From positions 82,212 through 146,211 of the forward strand of contig PACL01000039.1 in NCBI GenBank assembly GCA_002700095.1: a DNA stretch of 64,000 bases. Reading direction: 5' to 3'. The notes beneath the pieces were generated by a model. The model saw only the letters and a program-made list of their open reading frames with translations, was not told the DNA's origin and searched no databases. Shown here piece after piece: positions 53,377 to 64,000 of this stretch (positions are counted from its first letter, which is position 1; each line of letters starts with the position of its first letter). This DNA comes from Fulvimarina sp. GTDB lineage: Bacteria > Pseudomonadota > Alphaproteobacteria > Rhizobiales > Rhizobiaceae. A program made the translations under genes and the position numbers.

Positions 53377-53856
53377 TCAGCCCGAGGGGCCCTGCAACGA
53401 ATTTGTCACCGGCCCGACGAGCCGGTCGTAGCGCGAGCGCAGGTTCTTCGGATAGCGGATCGCCACCGAGTGGATCAGGTCGCCGCGAAAGATGTAGCGC
53501 TCGTAGAAGATCTTGCCGTCGCGGTAGCCGGAGACCACCGCCCAGCGCTGGCCGGAGGCCTTGTATGTGACGTCGTCCGCCTGGCCGCGATCCCGGATGA
53601 TCGACGCGGGCGTCTCGCTGCCGCCGTTCTGGCGCGCATAGATGAAGAGCTGGGCGCCGTCGGGCGAAGCCCAGGCCAGCCCGTCGCCCTCGACCGGGGC
53701 GGGCAGCTTCTCGGGAAAGGCCTCCGAGGGGAAGCTCGCCTTCGTCCCGAAACGCTGGTTCTGGTAGGTCACCTGGTCCGCCAGCGCGGGGCCGCAAAGA
53801 ACCGCCGCGGCGAGGCTCGAAGCCGCCACGAGAGATCCGATCCGCCATTTCGCCAT
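53377..53856 (-). CDS. Secreted hypothetical protein coupled to moaA
   Basis: 159 residues from ATG 53856 after GGAGG. The signal peptide ends near ALADQV (about residue 27). The mature part (FGTKASFPSEAFPEKLPAP, GDGLAWASPDGAQLFIYARQN, KIFYERYIFRGDLIHSVAIRYP) looks like a small beta-sheet domain. No assigned function. It starts 2 nt after the moaA stop, so the two are in one operon. Track ORF start at 54042 is not supported. Confidence 0.8.
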   Translation of the reverse strand: MAKWRIGSLVAASSLAAAVLCGPALADQVTYQNQRFGTKASFPSEAFPEKLPAPVEGDGLAWASPDGAQLFIYARQNGGSETPASIIRDRGQADDVTYKASGQRWAVVSGYRDGKIFYERYIFRGDLIHSVAIRYPKNLRSRYDRLVGPVTNSLQGPSG

Positions 53857-53858
53857 GT

Positions 53859-54923
53859 CTATCCTCCGGTCACGCTCATATGCCGCGAGACGGCGGGCTT
53901 GCGCGTCTCCCGATCGATAATGAAGTCGTGTCCCTTCGGTTTCCTGCCGATCGCCTCGTCGATGGCGTTCGACAGGAGTTCGTTGCCCTCGGAGGCCCGG
54001 AGCGGCGCCCTGAGATCGGCTGCATCCTCCTGCCCGAGGCACATGTAGAGGGTGCCGGTGCAGGTGAGGCGGACGCGGTTGCAGCTTTCGCAGAAATTGT
54101 GGGTCAGCGGCGTGATGAAGCCGAGCCGGCCGCCGGTCTCCTTCACCTCGACATAGCGGGCCGGCCCGCCGGTCGCATAGGGGATGTCGGCGAGAGTGAA
54201 GCGCTCGGCGAGCTGCGCGCGCACCGCCGACAGCGGCAGGTACTGGTCGGTCCGATCGCCGTCGATTTCGCCCAGCGGCATCGTCTCGATGAGGGTCAGG
54301 TCGATGTTCTCGCCATGGGCCCAGCGCAGCATCTCGGGGATCTCATCCTCGTTGAAGCCCTTCAGCGCCACGGCGTTGAGCTTGACCCGGATGCCGGCGG
54401 CCTGTGCCGCGCGGATGCCGGCCATCACCTTGTCGAGATTGCCCCAGCGGGTGATCTGCTTGAACTTGTCGGGATCGAGGGTGTCGAGCGAGACGTTGAT
54501 CCGCCTGACGCCGCAATCGGCGAGCTCGGCGGCGAAGCGCTCCAGCTGCGAGCCGTTGGTGGTGATCGTCAGCTCCTCGAGGGCGCCGGTGCCGAGATGC
54601 CGCGACAGCGAGCGGATGAGATGCATGATGTTGCGCCGGCCCAGCGGCTCGCCGCCGGTCAGCCGCAGCTTGCGCACGCCCTTCTCGACGAAGGCGGTGG
54701 CGAGCCGGTCGAGCTCCTCCAGCGTCAGAAGGTCCTGCTTGGGCAGGAAGGTCATGTCCTCGGCCATGCAATAGACGCAGCGGAAGTCGCAGCGGTCGGT
54801 CACCGAGATCCGCAGATAGGAGACCGTGCGGCCGAACGGATCGATCATCTGGCCGGCGGGAGCCCGCATGGGGACGGCCGCCGCTGCACCGGGCCGGTCT
54901 GCGATGTCGCGGGAAATGTCCAA
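53859..54923 (-). CDS. moaA: GTP 3',8-cyclase MoaA
   Basis: Radical-SAM enzyme for the first step of molybdenum cofactor synthesis from GTP. 354 residues from TTG 54923, preceded by AAGGGA; ATG 54869 would give a shorter protein without a ribosome site. The radical-SAM cluster is CDFRCVYC. The C-terminal cluster is [11 protein letters not shown]...C, and the chain ends in GG, as required for MoaA. With MobA it serves NasA and other molybdoenzymes. Confidence 0.96.
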   Translation of the reverse strand: MDISRDIADRPGAAAAVPMRAPAGQMIDPFGRTVSYLRISVTDRCDFRCVYCMAEDMTFLPKQDLLTLEELDRLATAFVEKGVRKLRLTGGEPLGRRNIMHLIRSLSRHLGTGALEELTITTNGSQLERFAAELADCGVRRINVSLDTLDPDKFKQITRWGNLDKVMAGIRAAQAAGIRVKLNAVALKGFNEDEIPEMLRWAHGENIDLTLIETMPLGEIDGDRTDQYLPLSAVRAQLAERFTLADIPYATGGPARYVEVKETGGRLGFITPLTHNFCESCNRVRLTCTGTLYMCLGQEDAADLRAPLRASEGNELLSNAIDEAIGRKPKGHDFIIDRETRKPAVSRHMSVTGG

Positions 54924-55074
54924 GAATTCGTCCCTTCGAACGCGCGTCTGCTTGCAATCTGAACGACGAATGTGGAAGTCCCGGGGGGAAGGGTCAAGCC
55001 GCCCCATCCAATGAACCCATGGGAATCAGACTCGTAATGGGCCGGCCGCGACCGCTGCGAAGGAATGATTGGTG

Positions 55075-55440
55075 ATGAACGCAAGCATCGAAGCGCCGAG
55101 CGAACTGCGGGTCGCCAGGGATCGACGCCTCCTGACGGTCGTCTGGCCGGACGGGGCGAGGGACGAATTCTCGGCCGAGATGCTGCGCGTCCTGTCGCCG
55201 TCTGCCGAGGTGCGCGGCCATTCGGAGGCCGACCGCAAGACCATGTCCGGCAAGCGCGACGTGACGATCGCCGATCTCCAGCCGATCGGCCATTATGCGA
55301 TCCGGGTGGTGTTTTCCGACGGCCACGATTCCGGGCTGTTCTCGTGGAGCTACCTGTCCGAACTCGGCCGGGAGAAGGATGCCCGGTGGCAAGGCTATCT
55401 GGACGAGCTGAAGGCCAAGGGGCTGCGGCGCGAGCCGTGA
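55075..55440 (+). CDS. DUF971 protein
   Basis: About 121 residues from ATG 55075 (TTG 55069 and GTG 55072 are also in frame, after AAGGA). The DUF971/GBBH-like N-terminal fold is visible in LTVVWPDGARDEFSAEMLRVLSPSAEVRGH and HYAIRVVFSDGHDSGLFSWSYL. In gamma-butyrobetaine hydroxylases this domain binds zinc, but the His/Cys set is incomplete here. It is often near moaA/mobA, suggesting a supporting role in cofactor or Fe-S biology; that is inference. Confidence 0.88.
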   Translation: MNASIEAPSELRVARDRRLLTVVWPDGARDEFSAEMLRVLSPSAEVRGHSEADRKTMSGKRDVTIADLQPIGHYAIRVVFSDGHDSGLFSWSYLSELGREKDARWQGYLDELKAKGLRREP

Positions 55441-55475
55441 GCCGCCGGGCCTGAGGCGGCTTCCGCCGGAGCGTT

Positions 55476-56090
55476 TCAGTAGATCGTCTGCTTCAGACGC
55501 TCGGGATAGTCGGCGTCGTATTTCGCCCCGTCGAAATCCGCCATCCGGGCGGCCAGCATCTCGCCGGTGCTTGGCAGGCTCTGGCGCTCGACATGCCGGG
55601 AGGGATCCCAGAGCTTCGAGCGCACCAGCGCCTTCTGGCACTGGAAATAGACGCTTTCGACATGGATCCGCACGACGCTGCGCGGCGGCTTGCCGTTGAT
55701 CGCCATTCGCTCGAGCAGGGCCGGCGCGGTGTCGATCTCGGCCGTCCCGTTGACCCTGAGGGTCTCGCCGACGCCGGGGATGAGGAAGATCAGCGCCACC
55801 CGCGGGTCGCGGACGATGTTTCGCAGCGTGTCGGTGCGGTTGTTGCCGAGCCGGTCGGGGATCAGCAGCGTGCGCTCGTCCTCCACGACGACGAAGCCGG
55901 CCGGATCGCCGCGGGGCGAGCAGTCGAGCCCTTCCGGCCCGGCGCTGGCGATGAGGACGAAGGGCGAGGCTTCGACGAAGGCGCGGTAATGCGCCGTGAG
56001 GTGGTCGGTCTCCTTGGCGAGGGAGGTGGCCAGCGGCTGACCGTATAGCGCCTCGAGATCCGCGATCGAGCGGATGATGGTGTCGCCCAT
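55476..56090 (-). CDS. PPOX-type FMN-dependent flavoprotein
   Basis: 204 residues of the pyridoxamine-phosphate-oxidase-like split beta-barrel fold (MSMEG_1061 type). Motifs: FVLIASAGPEGLDCSPRGDPAGFV, LLIPDRLGNNRTDTLRNI and PRVALIFLIPGVGETLRVNG. Such proteins bind FMN or a related flavin; substrate unknown. Complete and of normal length. Confidence 0.88.
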   Translation of the reverse strand: MGDTIIRSIADLEALYGQPLATSLAKETDHLTAHYRAFVEASPFVLIASAGPEGLDCSPRGDPAGFVVVEDERTLLIPDRLGNNRTDTLRNIVRDPRVALIFLIPGVGETLRVNGTAEIDTAPALLERMAINGKPPRSVVRIHVESVYFQCQKALVRSKLWDPSRHVERQSLPSTGEMLAARMADFDGAKYDADYPERLKQTIY

Positions 56091-56267
56091 GGGGGTGCCC
56101 TCCTCTGCGTGACTGCCGTGCCCGCCTCGGCCGTTCGTCGTGTCCGGCCATTGATGCTGCGGCTCCGCAAGCTGTCAACGATCGATGCGTGACCGTTGCA
56201 AAGCGCCGCCGGGAGCGTCCGCGGTTCTCGGCGGCGAAAGCGGCAGGGGAAGGCCGGGTCGCGAGCC

Positions 56268-56879
56268 TCAGGCGGCCTGGCCGCGCCGGAACGCCTCCCG
56301 TCCGGTGACGCGGGCGACGAAGCCCTTGATCGCCTCGCTCTCGGTCAGGCGCGGCGCGCCGAACATCGATAGCCACCAGAGCGTCGCGCCGAGCGCCAGA
56401 TCGGCGGCGGTGAAGGTTTCGCCGGTGACGTAAGGGGCTTTGGCAAGCTGGCCTTCCAGCGTGTCGATGACGTCGTCGTAGCTGCCCCAGCCGAGCGCCA
56501 TCTTCGGCAGCGGCTCGCTGCCCTTGCGCATCATCGCGTCGATGCCGGCCGGCTCCAGGCAGGAGGGGCCGAAGAAAAGCCAGCGATAATAGGACGCCCG
56601 CTCGCCGGCGCCGAGGGCAGGGGCGAGGCCGGCGGCGGGAAAGCTGTCGGCCAGCTGGGCGAGGATCGCGGCGGTCTCGGTCATGACCGTTCCGTCGGGC
56701 AGGATCAGCGTCGGCAGCTTGCCCATCGGATTGACGGCGAGGAAGTCCGGCGTGCGGTTCTCGCCCGCCTGGATGTCGACGGGGACGAGTTCGTAGTCGG
56801 CGCCGACCTCTTCCAGCATCCAGCGCGCCACCGAGGCACGGCTCTCGGGGTTGTAATAGAGCTTGTAGCGGCCCTGCAT
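56268..56879 (-). CDS. Glutathione S-transferase family protein
   Basis: 203 residues from ATG 56879 after GAGGAGG. An N-terminal thioredoxin-like domain (YKLYYNPESRASVARWMLEEVGADYELVPVDI, NPMGKLPTLILPDGTVMTETAAI) and a helical C-terminal domain. The active-site Ser/Tyr is probably in PESRAS. The role is detoxification or thiol transfer. The longer track ORF is not supported. Confidence 0.93.
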   Translation of the reverse strand: MQGRYKLYYNPESRASVARWMLEEVGADYELVPVDIQAGENRTPDFLAVNPMGKLPTLILPDGTVMTETAAILAQLADSFPAAGLAPALGAGERASYYRWLFFGPSCLEPAGIDAMMRKGSEPLPKMALGWGSYDDVIDTLEGQLAKAPYVTGETFTAADLALGATLWWLSMFGAPRLTESEAIKGFVARVTGREAFRRGQAA

Positions 56880-57046
56880 GACGTCGCCTCCTCGCGAACA
56901 AAACATGAATACCTGCATATGCGCCGGCGATCGTGACGCCATTGTGACGCTGCGACAGGGCGATTGCGGCAGGGCGATTGCGATGGGGTGATCCCGGCGG
57001 GGCAGGGGCGGCGGGGTGGTAGCGGCGGATGTCCTGGACGAACCTC

Positions 57047-57751
57047 CTACAACAGGCGTGGCTGCGCCGGCTCGGCGGCGGCCTCGCCGCCGTCCTCCCG
57101 CGCGCCCTCGGCGACGATCCGGAGCGCGCCGTCGGGCAGCGGACGCTGCAGCGCCGACGCCGCTTCCCACGGGCCCGTCAGCCAGAGGTCGATCTCCGCC
57201 GGCTCGGTCAGGATCACCGGCATGGCCTTGGGATGGACGCGCCGCACCTCGGCATTGGGTTCCGATGTCAGGAAGCCGAAGAGGTCCGCCGTGACCTCGC
57301 CCTCCTTGACCTTCCGGACGCTGGTCCAGCTGGTCCAGAGCCCGGCGAAGACCGCCAGCGGGCGCTCCTCGGACAAAGCGAACCAGACCGGCACCTTCCT
57401 GCCGTCCCGGTCCTCATATTCGGAGAAGCTGGTGAAGGGCACGACGCAGCGGTGCTGCGTGCCGAGCCAGCGCCGCCAGTGCGGGCTCTTGACGTTGCGG
57501 ATGTTGGTGACGCCGGGATCGGTCTTGCGGTTCTTCAGGACGAAGGCCGGGGAGGGCATGCCCCAGCGCATCATCGTCAGCTCGCGGCTCCCGGCGACCC
57601 CCTCGGCGCCGGGAACCACCCGCACCACCGGCGCCGCGGTGTCCGGGAAGATGCCCGGCAGCGGCGGCAGGTTGCCGGTCCGATCCTGCGTCGCCCGCAG
57701 GAACTCGCGGATCGCCTGCTGGCCCTTGGTCACGGAATAGAGGTTGCACAT
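57047..57751 (-). CDS. SRAP-family abasic-site protein (YedK/HMCES-like)
   Basis: 234 residues. The catalytic Cys is the second residue (MCNLYSVTKG), exposed after Met removal; it forms a thiazolidine with abasic DNA. Other conserved parts are MRWGMPSP, NIRNVKSPHWRRWL, CVVPFTSFSEYE and HPKAMPVIL. It protects abasic sites in single-stranded DNA. Complete, though the C-terminal 20 residues are low in complexity. Confidence 0.94.
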   Translation of the reverse strand: MCNLYSVTKGQQAIREFLRATQDRTGNLPPLPGIFPDTAAPVVRVVPGAEGVAGSRELTMMRWGMPSPAFVLKNRKTDPGVTNIRNVKSPHWRRWLGTQHRCVVPFTSFSEYEDRDGRKVPVWFALSEERPLAVFAGLWTSWTSVRKVKEGEVTADLFGFLTSEPNAEVRRVHPKAMPVILTEPAEIDLWLTGPWEAASALQRPLPDGALRIVAEGAREDGGEAAAEPAQPRLL

Positions 57752-57791
57752 CGTATCGCTCCCGGCTGGCTCTCCCGACCAAGGTAGGGCG

Positions 57792-58328
57792 CTAGAGGGT
57801 CGCCGCCGTGCGGGCGGCCTGGTCGTAGTGGCCGGACAGGAGCCGCAGGAGATGGGCGATCTCGCTCATTCGCTCGGCGGAGAGGCCAAGCTCGGAGATG
57901 CCCGCGACGAGGATGCGCTCGCGCAGGTCCCGGTAGCGCGAACAGGCCGCTTCGCCGGCCGGCGTCACCTGGATCAGCCGCTCCTTGCCGGCCTTGCGGC
58001 GGATGACGAGGCCCTTCTCTTCCAGCTTCCTGACCGCATAGGTGACGAGGTGGGTGTCCTCGATGCCCAGAACCAGGCAGATGTCGGCGAGGCGCTTGGA
58101 CGTGCCGCGATGGGTGACGGTGTGGAGGACGGTGACCTCCGTCGCGGTCAGCCCCGCCTCGCCCGCCGCCGTCATGCAGCGGACCATCCAGCGCTCGAAG
58201 GCGTGGCTGGACAGGAGCATGCCGAACTCGACCTCCGACAGCGCCGGCACCGCCCCGTCGGCGAGATGGGCCGAAGAGACGATCGGGCCGATGGATGCGG
58301 CGGGCCGGGTGTTGTTGCTGGCACTCAT
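57792..58328 (-). CDS. MarR-type winged-helix regulator
   Basis: 178 residues from ATG 58328 after GGGAGG. HTH region LTATEVTVLHTVTHRGTSKRLADICLVLGIEDTHLVTYAVRKLEEKGLVIRRK, typical of MarR. It lies divergent to the 5-oxoprolinase gene, which it may control. An AT-rich strip (about 58445-58475) in the shared region may hold the operator. Confidence 0.88.
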   Translation of the reverse strand: MSASNNTRPAASIGPIVSSAHLADGAVPALSEVEFGMLLSSHAFERWMVRCMTAAGEAGLTATEVTVLHTVTHRGTSKRLADICLVLGIEDTHLVTYAVRKLEEKGLVIRRKAGKERLIQVTPAGEAACSRYRDLRERILVAGISELGLSAERMSEIAHLLRLLSGHYDQAARTAATL

Positions 58329-58501
58329 CTTGCCTCCCGAGGTGGGCGTCGGCGGGCCGGGGCTGTCGCTGCGATCGACGGGCGGGGCGCCCGGCGATCC
58401 GGGCACCGAGATCGCCTCACCGGATTTGCCGGCCGGCCTCGACGCTGATAATCTACCGATAAATCATTGGCAAATGAACCGCGAACGCACAAGGGCCCAT
58501 C

Positions 58502-61500
58502 ATGCAGCCAGACAACCGGCCGGAATCCGAAAGTCCCGACGATCGCGGCAACCGCTGGGACTTCTTCGTCGATCGCGGCGGCACCTTCACCGACGTCATC
58601 GGCAAGGCGCCGGACGGCTCGCTGCATCCCAGGAAGCTCCTGTCGGAGAACCCCGGCGTCTACGATGACGCGGCGCTGGAGGGCATTCGCCAGACGCTCG
58701 GTATCGAGACCGGCGGCGCGATCCCGCCCGGCCGCGTCGGCACGGTGCGGATGGGAACCACGGTGGCGACCAATGCGCTCCTGGAGCGCAAGGGCGACAA
58801 GACGCTGCTCCTGATCACCCGGGGCTTTCGCGACGCGCTGAGGATCGCCTACCAGGCCCGGCCGGAGATCTTCGCCAAGGAGATCATCCTTCCCGAGCAG
58901 ATCTATGCGAAGGTCTGCGAAGTCCCGGAGCGGGTGCTGGCCGACGGCACGGTCGAGACCGATCTCGACGAGGCGGCGACGGCCGAGGCGCTGAAGGCTG
59001 CCAAGGCCGATGGGATCGACGCCGTCGCCATCGTCTTCATGCATTCCTGGCGCTATCCCGAGCACGAGGCCCGCGCCCGCAGGCTGGCTGAGGACGCAGG
59101 TTTCGGCCAGATCTCCGTCAGTCACGAGGTCTCGCCGCTGGTCAAGCTCGTCGGGCGCGGCGACACGGCGGTGGTCGACGCCTATCTCACGCCGATCCTC
59201 CGGCGCTATGTCGACAAGGTGGCGGCGGCGCTCGGCGCCGAGACAGGGGACGAGGCCGCGCCGTCGCTGCAGTTCATGATGTCGTCCGGCGGGCTGACGG
59301 CGGCCGAGATGTTCCAGGGCAAGGACGCGATCCTCTCCGGGCCGGCCGGCGGCGTCGTCGGCATGGCCGAGACGGCGAAGGCGGCGGGCTTTGCCGAGGT
59401 CATCGGCTTCGACATGGGCGGCACCTCCACTGACGTCACCCACTATGCCGGCGCCTACGAGCGGGCGCTGGATTCCGAGGTCGCTGGCGTGCGCATCCGG
59501 GCGCCGATGCTGCGCATCCATACCGTCGCGGCCGGCGGCGGCTCGATCCTGTCGGTGGACCAGGGCCGGTTCCAGGTGGGGCCGGCCTCGGCCGGCGCTA
59601 ATCCCGGCCCCGCGGCTTACGGCAAAGGCGGACCGCTGACCGTCACCGATGCCAATGTCATGGTCGGCAAGCTGAAGCCGGAGCTCTTCCCCGCGGTGTT
59701 CGGGCCGAACCAGGACCAGCGGCTGGACGTCGCCGTCGTGCGCGAAAAATTCGCCGCCCTTGCCGAAAAGCTGGGTGACGGGCGCAGCCCGGAGGCGCTG
59801 GCCGAGGGCTTCCTCACCATCGCCGTCGAGAACATGGCCAATGCGGTCAAGAAGATCTCGGTGCAGCGGGGCTACGACGTCTCGAAATATCTGCTCAACT
59901 CGTTTGGCGGAGCGGGCGGGCAGCATGCCTGTCTCGTCGCCGACGCCCTGTCGATGGAGAGCGTGCTCATCCATCCGATGTCGGGGCTGTTGTCGGCCTA
60001 TGGCATCGGTCTGTCCTCGCTGTTTTCCAGCCGTTCGCAGGCGCTGGTCGTTGAGCTGGCTGACGGCGCCAAGCGGGAGATCGAGGCGCTGGCCGAGCGC
60101 CTGGCCCGGGAAACCACCGGCGAGATCGAAACCCAGGGCGTACCGGTCGGGGGCCATGACACCGAGGTCCTTCTGCAACTGCGCTACGACGGCACCGACA
60201 CGACGCTGCCGGTCATCTATGACGGCTCGCTTGAGCATGCCCGCGAAGGCTTCGAGGCGGCGCACAAGGCGCAGTTCGGCTTCGTCTATCCCGGCCGGTC
60301 GATCACGGTGGAGAACGTCTCCGTCGAGACCTCCGAAAAGCCCAGAGAGGCTGCTGAGGGATCGACGAGCGATGCGACTAGCTTCGAGGCCGATGGTACC
60401 GAGACCGGCCGCTTCTTCACCGGGGGCGAAGCCCGTGACGCCGCGATCATCCGCCGGGAGAATTTCGGCCCCGGCGCGAGCGTGAAGGGCCCGGCGCTGA
60501 TCGTCGAGCCGAACCAGACCATCGTCGTCGAGCCCGGCTGGGCGGCCGAGACGACGGCGGACAATGACGTCCTCCTGCGGCGCATCGAGAAGAAGCCGCG
60601 CCTCGCAGCGCTCGGCACCGCTGCGGCCGGTGGCAAGGGCGCCGATCCGGTGCTCTTGGAAGTCTTCAACAATCTCTTCATGTCGATCGCCGAGCAGATG
60701 GGCGTGACGCTGCAGAACACCGCCTCCTCGGTGAACATCAAGGAGCGGCTCGACTTTTCCTGCGCCGTCTTCGACGCCTCCGGCGCCCTCGTCGCCAATG
60801 CGCCGCACATGCCGGTGCATCTCGGCTCCATGGACCGCTCGGTGGAGGCGATCATCGCCCAGAACGAGGGGCGGATCCGGCCGGGCGACGTCTTTGCGCT
60901 CAACGCCCCGTATAATGGCGGCACCCATCTGCCGGACATTACCGTGGTAACGCCGGTGTTCGACGACGCGAAAGGGCACATCCTCTTTTACGTCGCCTCG
61001 CGCGGCCATCATGCCGATGTCGGCGGCATCGCGCCGGGCTCGATGACGCCGCGGGCGACCAAGGTCGACGAGGAGGGCGTGCTCATCGACAATCTCAAGC
61101 TCGTCGACCAGGGCACGTTCCAGGAGGAGGAACTGCGCCGCGTCCTCACGGACCATCCCTATCCGGCCCGCAATCCGGACCAGAACGTCGCCGACCTGAA
61201 GGCCCAGATCGCCGCCAACGAGAAGGGTGTCGCAGAACTGCGCCGGATGGTCGAGAATTTCGGCCTCGACACGGTGAAGGCCTATATGGACTTCGTCCAG
61301 GACAATGCGGCCGAGGCGGTGCGCGAGCTGATCGACCGGCTCGACGACTGTTCCTGCGACTATCCGACCGACAGCGGCCAGGTGATCAGGGTGACGATCA
61401 CCATCGACAAGGAGAGGCGTGAGGCGACGGTCGACTTCACTGGAACGTCTGCCTCCATCGGCAACAACTTCAACGCCCCCGAGCCGGTGACGCGGGCGGC

Positions 61501-62188
61501 GGTGCTCTACGTCTTCCGGGTGATGGTGGAAAAGCCGATCCCGATGAATGCCGGCTGCCTGCGGCCGGTGACGATCGTCGTGCCGGAAGGCTCGATGCTG
61601 AAGCCGCGCTATCCGGCCGCCGTCGTCGCCGGGAACGTCGAGACCTCCCAGCACGTCACCAACGCCCTCTTCGGCGCCTTCGAGGCGCTGGCGAATTCCG
61701 AGGGCACGATGAACAACCTTACCTTTGGCGACGAGCGCTACCAGTATTACGAGACGATCTGCTCGGGCTCGCCGGCCGGCCGGATGAACGACGGGACGAG
61801 CTTTGCCGGCACCTCGGGCGTCCATGTCCACATGACCAATTCCCGGCTCACCGACCCGGAGATCCTTGAGATGCGCTACCCGGTGGTGTTGGAGGATTTT
61901 CACATCCGCAAGGGCTCGGGCGGGGCCGGAGAGAAGCGCGGCGGTGACGGCACCAAACGGACGATCCGGTTTTTGAAGGAGATGGACTGCGCCATCCTCT
62001 CCTCCCACCGCACCCGGCCGCCGGAAGGGATCTGCGGCGGCTCTGCCGGCGAGGTGGGGCGAACCGAGGTTCGGCGGCTGGACGGTTCGCTGGAGGAACT
62101 CGCCGGCTGCGACCAGACGGTGCTCGCCGCCGGCGAGGCGGTGATCGTCACGACGCCGACGCCGGGCGGATACGGGCGGGCGGGGTAA
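58502..62188 (+). CDS. 5-oxoprolinase (fused HyuA-HyuB)
   Basis: 1228 residues. The N-terminal hydantoinase-A half (about 15-690) includes [14 protein letters not shown] and [20 protein letters not shown]-binding motifs. The hydantoinase-B half (about 700-1228) includes [21 protein letters not shown] and [20 protein letters not shown]. It cleaves 5-oxoproline to glutamate with ATP. Full length for the fused form. The divergent MarR-type gene may regulate it. Confidence 0.94.
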   Translation: MQPDNRPESESPDDRGNRWDFFVDRGGTFTDVIGKAPDGSLHPRKLLSENPGVYDDAALEGIRQTLGIETGGAIPPGRVGTVRMGTTVATNALLERKGDKTLLLITRGFRDALRIAYQARPEIFAKEIILPEQIYAKVCEVPERVLADGTVETDLDEAATAEALKAAKADGIDAVAIVFMHSWRYPEHEARARRLAEDAGFGQISVSHEVSPLVKLVGRGDTAVVDAYLTPILRRYVDKVAAALGAETGDEAAPSLQFMMSSGGLTAAEMFQGKDAILSGPAGGVVGMAETAKAAGFAEVIGFDMGGTSTDVTHYAGAYERALDSEVAGVRIRAPMLRIHTVAAGGGSILSVDQGRFQVGPASAGANPGPAAYGKGGPLTVTDANVMVGKLKPELFPAVFGPNQDQRLDVAVVREKFAALAEKLGDGRSPEALAEGFLTIAVENMANAVKKISVQRGYDVSKYLLNSFGGAGGQHACLVADALSMESVLIHPMSGLLSAYGIGLSSLFSSRSQALVVELADGAKREIEALAERLARETTGEIETQGVPVGGHDTEVLLQLRYDGTDTTLPVIYDGSLEHAREGFEAAHKAQFGFVYPGRSITVENVSVETSEKPREAAEGSTSDATSFEADGTETGRFFTGGEARDAAIIRRENFGPGASVKGPALIVEPNQTIVVEPGWAAETTADNDVLLRRIEKKPRLAALGTAAAGGKGADPVLLEVFNNLFMSIAEQMGVTLQNTASSVNIKERLDFSCAVFDASGALVANAPHMPVHLGSMDRSVEAIIAQNEGRIRPGDVFALNAPYNGGTHLPDITVVTPVFDDAKGHILFYVASRGHHADVGGIAPGSMTPRATKVDEEGVLIDNLKLVDQGTFQEEELRRVLTDHPYPARNPDQNVADLKAQIAANEKGVAELRRMVENFGLDTVKAYMDFVQDNAAEAVRELIDRLDDCSCDYPTDSGQVIRVTITIDKERREATVDFTGTSASIGNNFNAPEPVTRAAVLYVFRVMVEKPIPMNAGCLRPVTIVVPEGSMLKPRYPAAVVAGNVETSQHVTNALFGAFEALANSEGTMNNLTFGDERYQYYETICSGSPAGRMNDGTSFAGTSGVHVHMTNSRLTDPEILEMRYPVVLEDFHIRKGSGGAGEKRGGDGTKRTIRFLKEMDCAILSSHRTRPPEGICGGSAGEVGRTEVRRLDGSLEELAGCDQTVLAAGEAVIVTTPTPGGYGRAG

Positions 62189-64000
<1,812 letters not shown>

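Noticed and set aside
58325-62008. 1227-residue minus-strand ORF
   Set aside because: Antisense to the clear 5-oxoprolinase gene; composition reflects GC-rich shadow coding, no family motif.

Overview
The window looks like a chromosome segment of a GC-rich alphaproteobacterium of the order Hyphomicrobiales (Rhizobiales). Support comes from the CtrA/ChpT cell-cycle genes, an EipA-type DUF1134 envelope protein, an Irr-type operator in front of mbfA, a DctBD pair, and short dispersed palindromic repeats common in that order. The family or genus cannot be fixed from this sequence. I saw no rRNA, tRNA, CRISPR array, prophage or insertion sequence.

Layout. 0-10 kb: DUF1674 (partial), htpX, rsmB, heparinase-like protein, small lipoprotein, kup, purH and a DUF433/DUF5615 toxin-antitoxin pair. 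10-18.8 kb: a cell-cycle and envelope block with a degenerate receiver, chpT, eipA, a coiled-coil membrane protein, a TrmH-like methyltransferase, an isolated hisA, Irr-controlled mbfA, ctrA and fliJ. 19-32.7 kb: a nitrate-assimilation locus read on the minus strand: nasT, nasS, nrtA, nrtB, a fused double-ATPase nrtCD, nirB, nirD, nasA. Two toxin-antitoxin modules sit inside it: hicBA between nasS and nrtA, and brnTA on the opposite strand between nrtCD and nirB. The nrtA leader holds a strong intrinsic terminator, as expected for NasT antitermination. 32.8-40.3 kb: adhP and a universal stress gene behind a perfect FNR/FixK box, a 53-residue protein absent from the ORF track, dctB-dctD, and a LuxR-type regulator with a coupled small membrane protein. 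40.4-50.5 kb: azoR/hxlR, pentapeptide protein, Lrp-type regulator, EEP-family hydrolase, beta-hydroxyacid dehydrogenase, chemoreceptor, and an amino-acid ABC importer lacking its ATPase. 50.5-64 kb: mobA and an MFS exporter, moaA with a secreted protein, DUF971, a PPOX flavoprotein, GST, SRAP, MarR, a fused 5-oxoprolinase and a chemoreceptor cut by the window edge.

How genes connect. NrtABCD imports nitrate, NasA reduces it to nitrite and NirBD to ammonium, while NasS/NasT should sense nitrate and release the leader terminator. MoaA and MobA help make the molybdenum cofactor NasA needs. ChpT passes phosphate to CtrA, and CtrA-like boxes lie in front of ctrA/fliJ, the degenerate receiver gene and, weakly, the last chemoreceptor.

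Most unusual points: the nitrate leader attenuator and the toxin-antitoxin modules dividing its locus; nasS apparently running into hicB; the ATPase with an Asn in place of the H-loop His in its first half; the receiver beside chpT lacking its phosphorylatable Asp; and the FNR-box geometry in front of adhP-usp.
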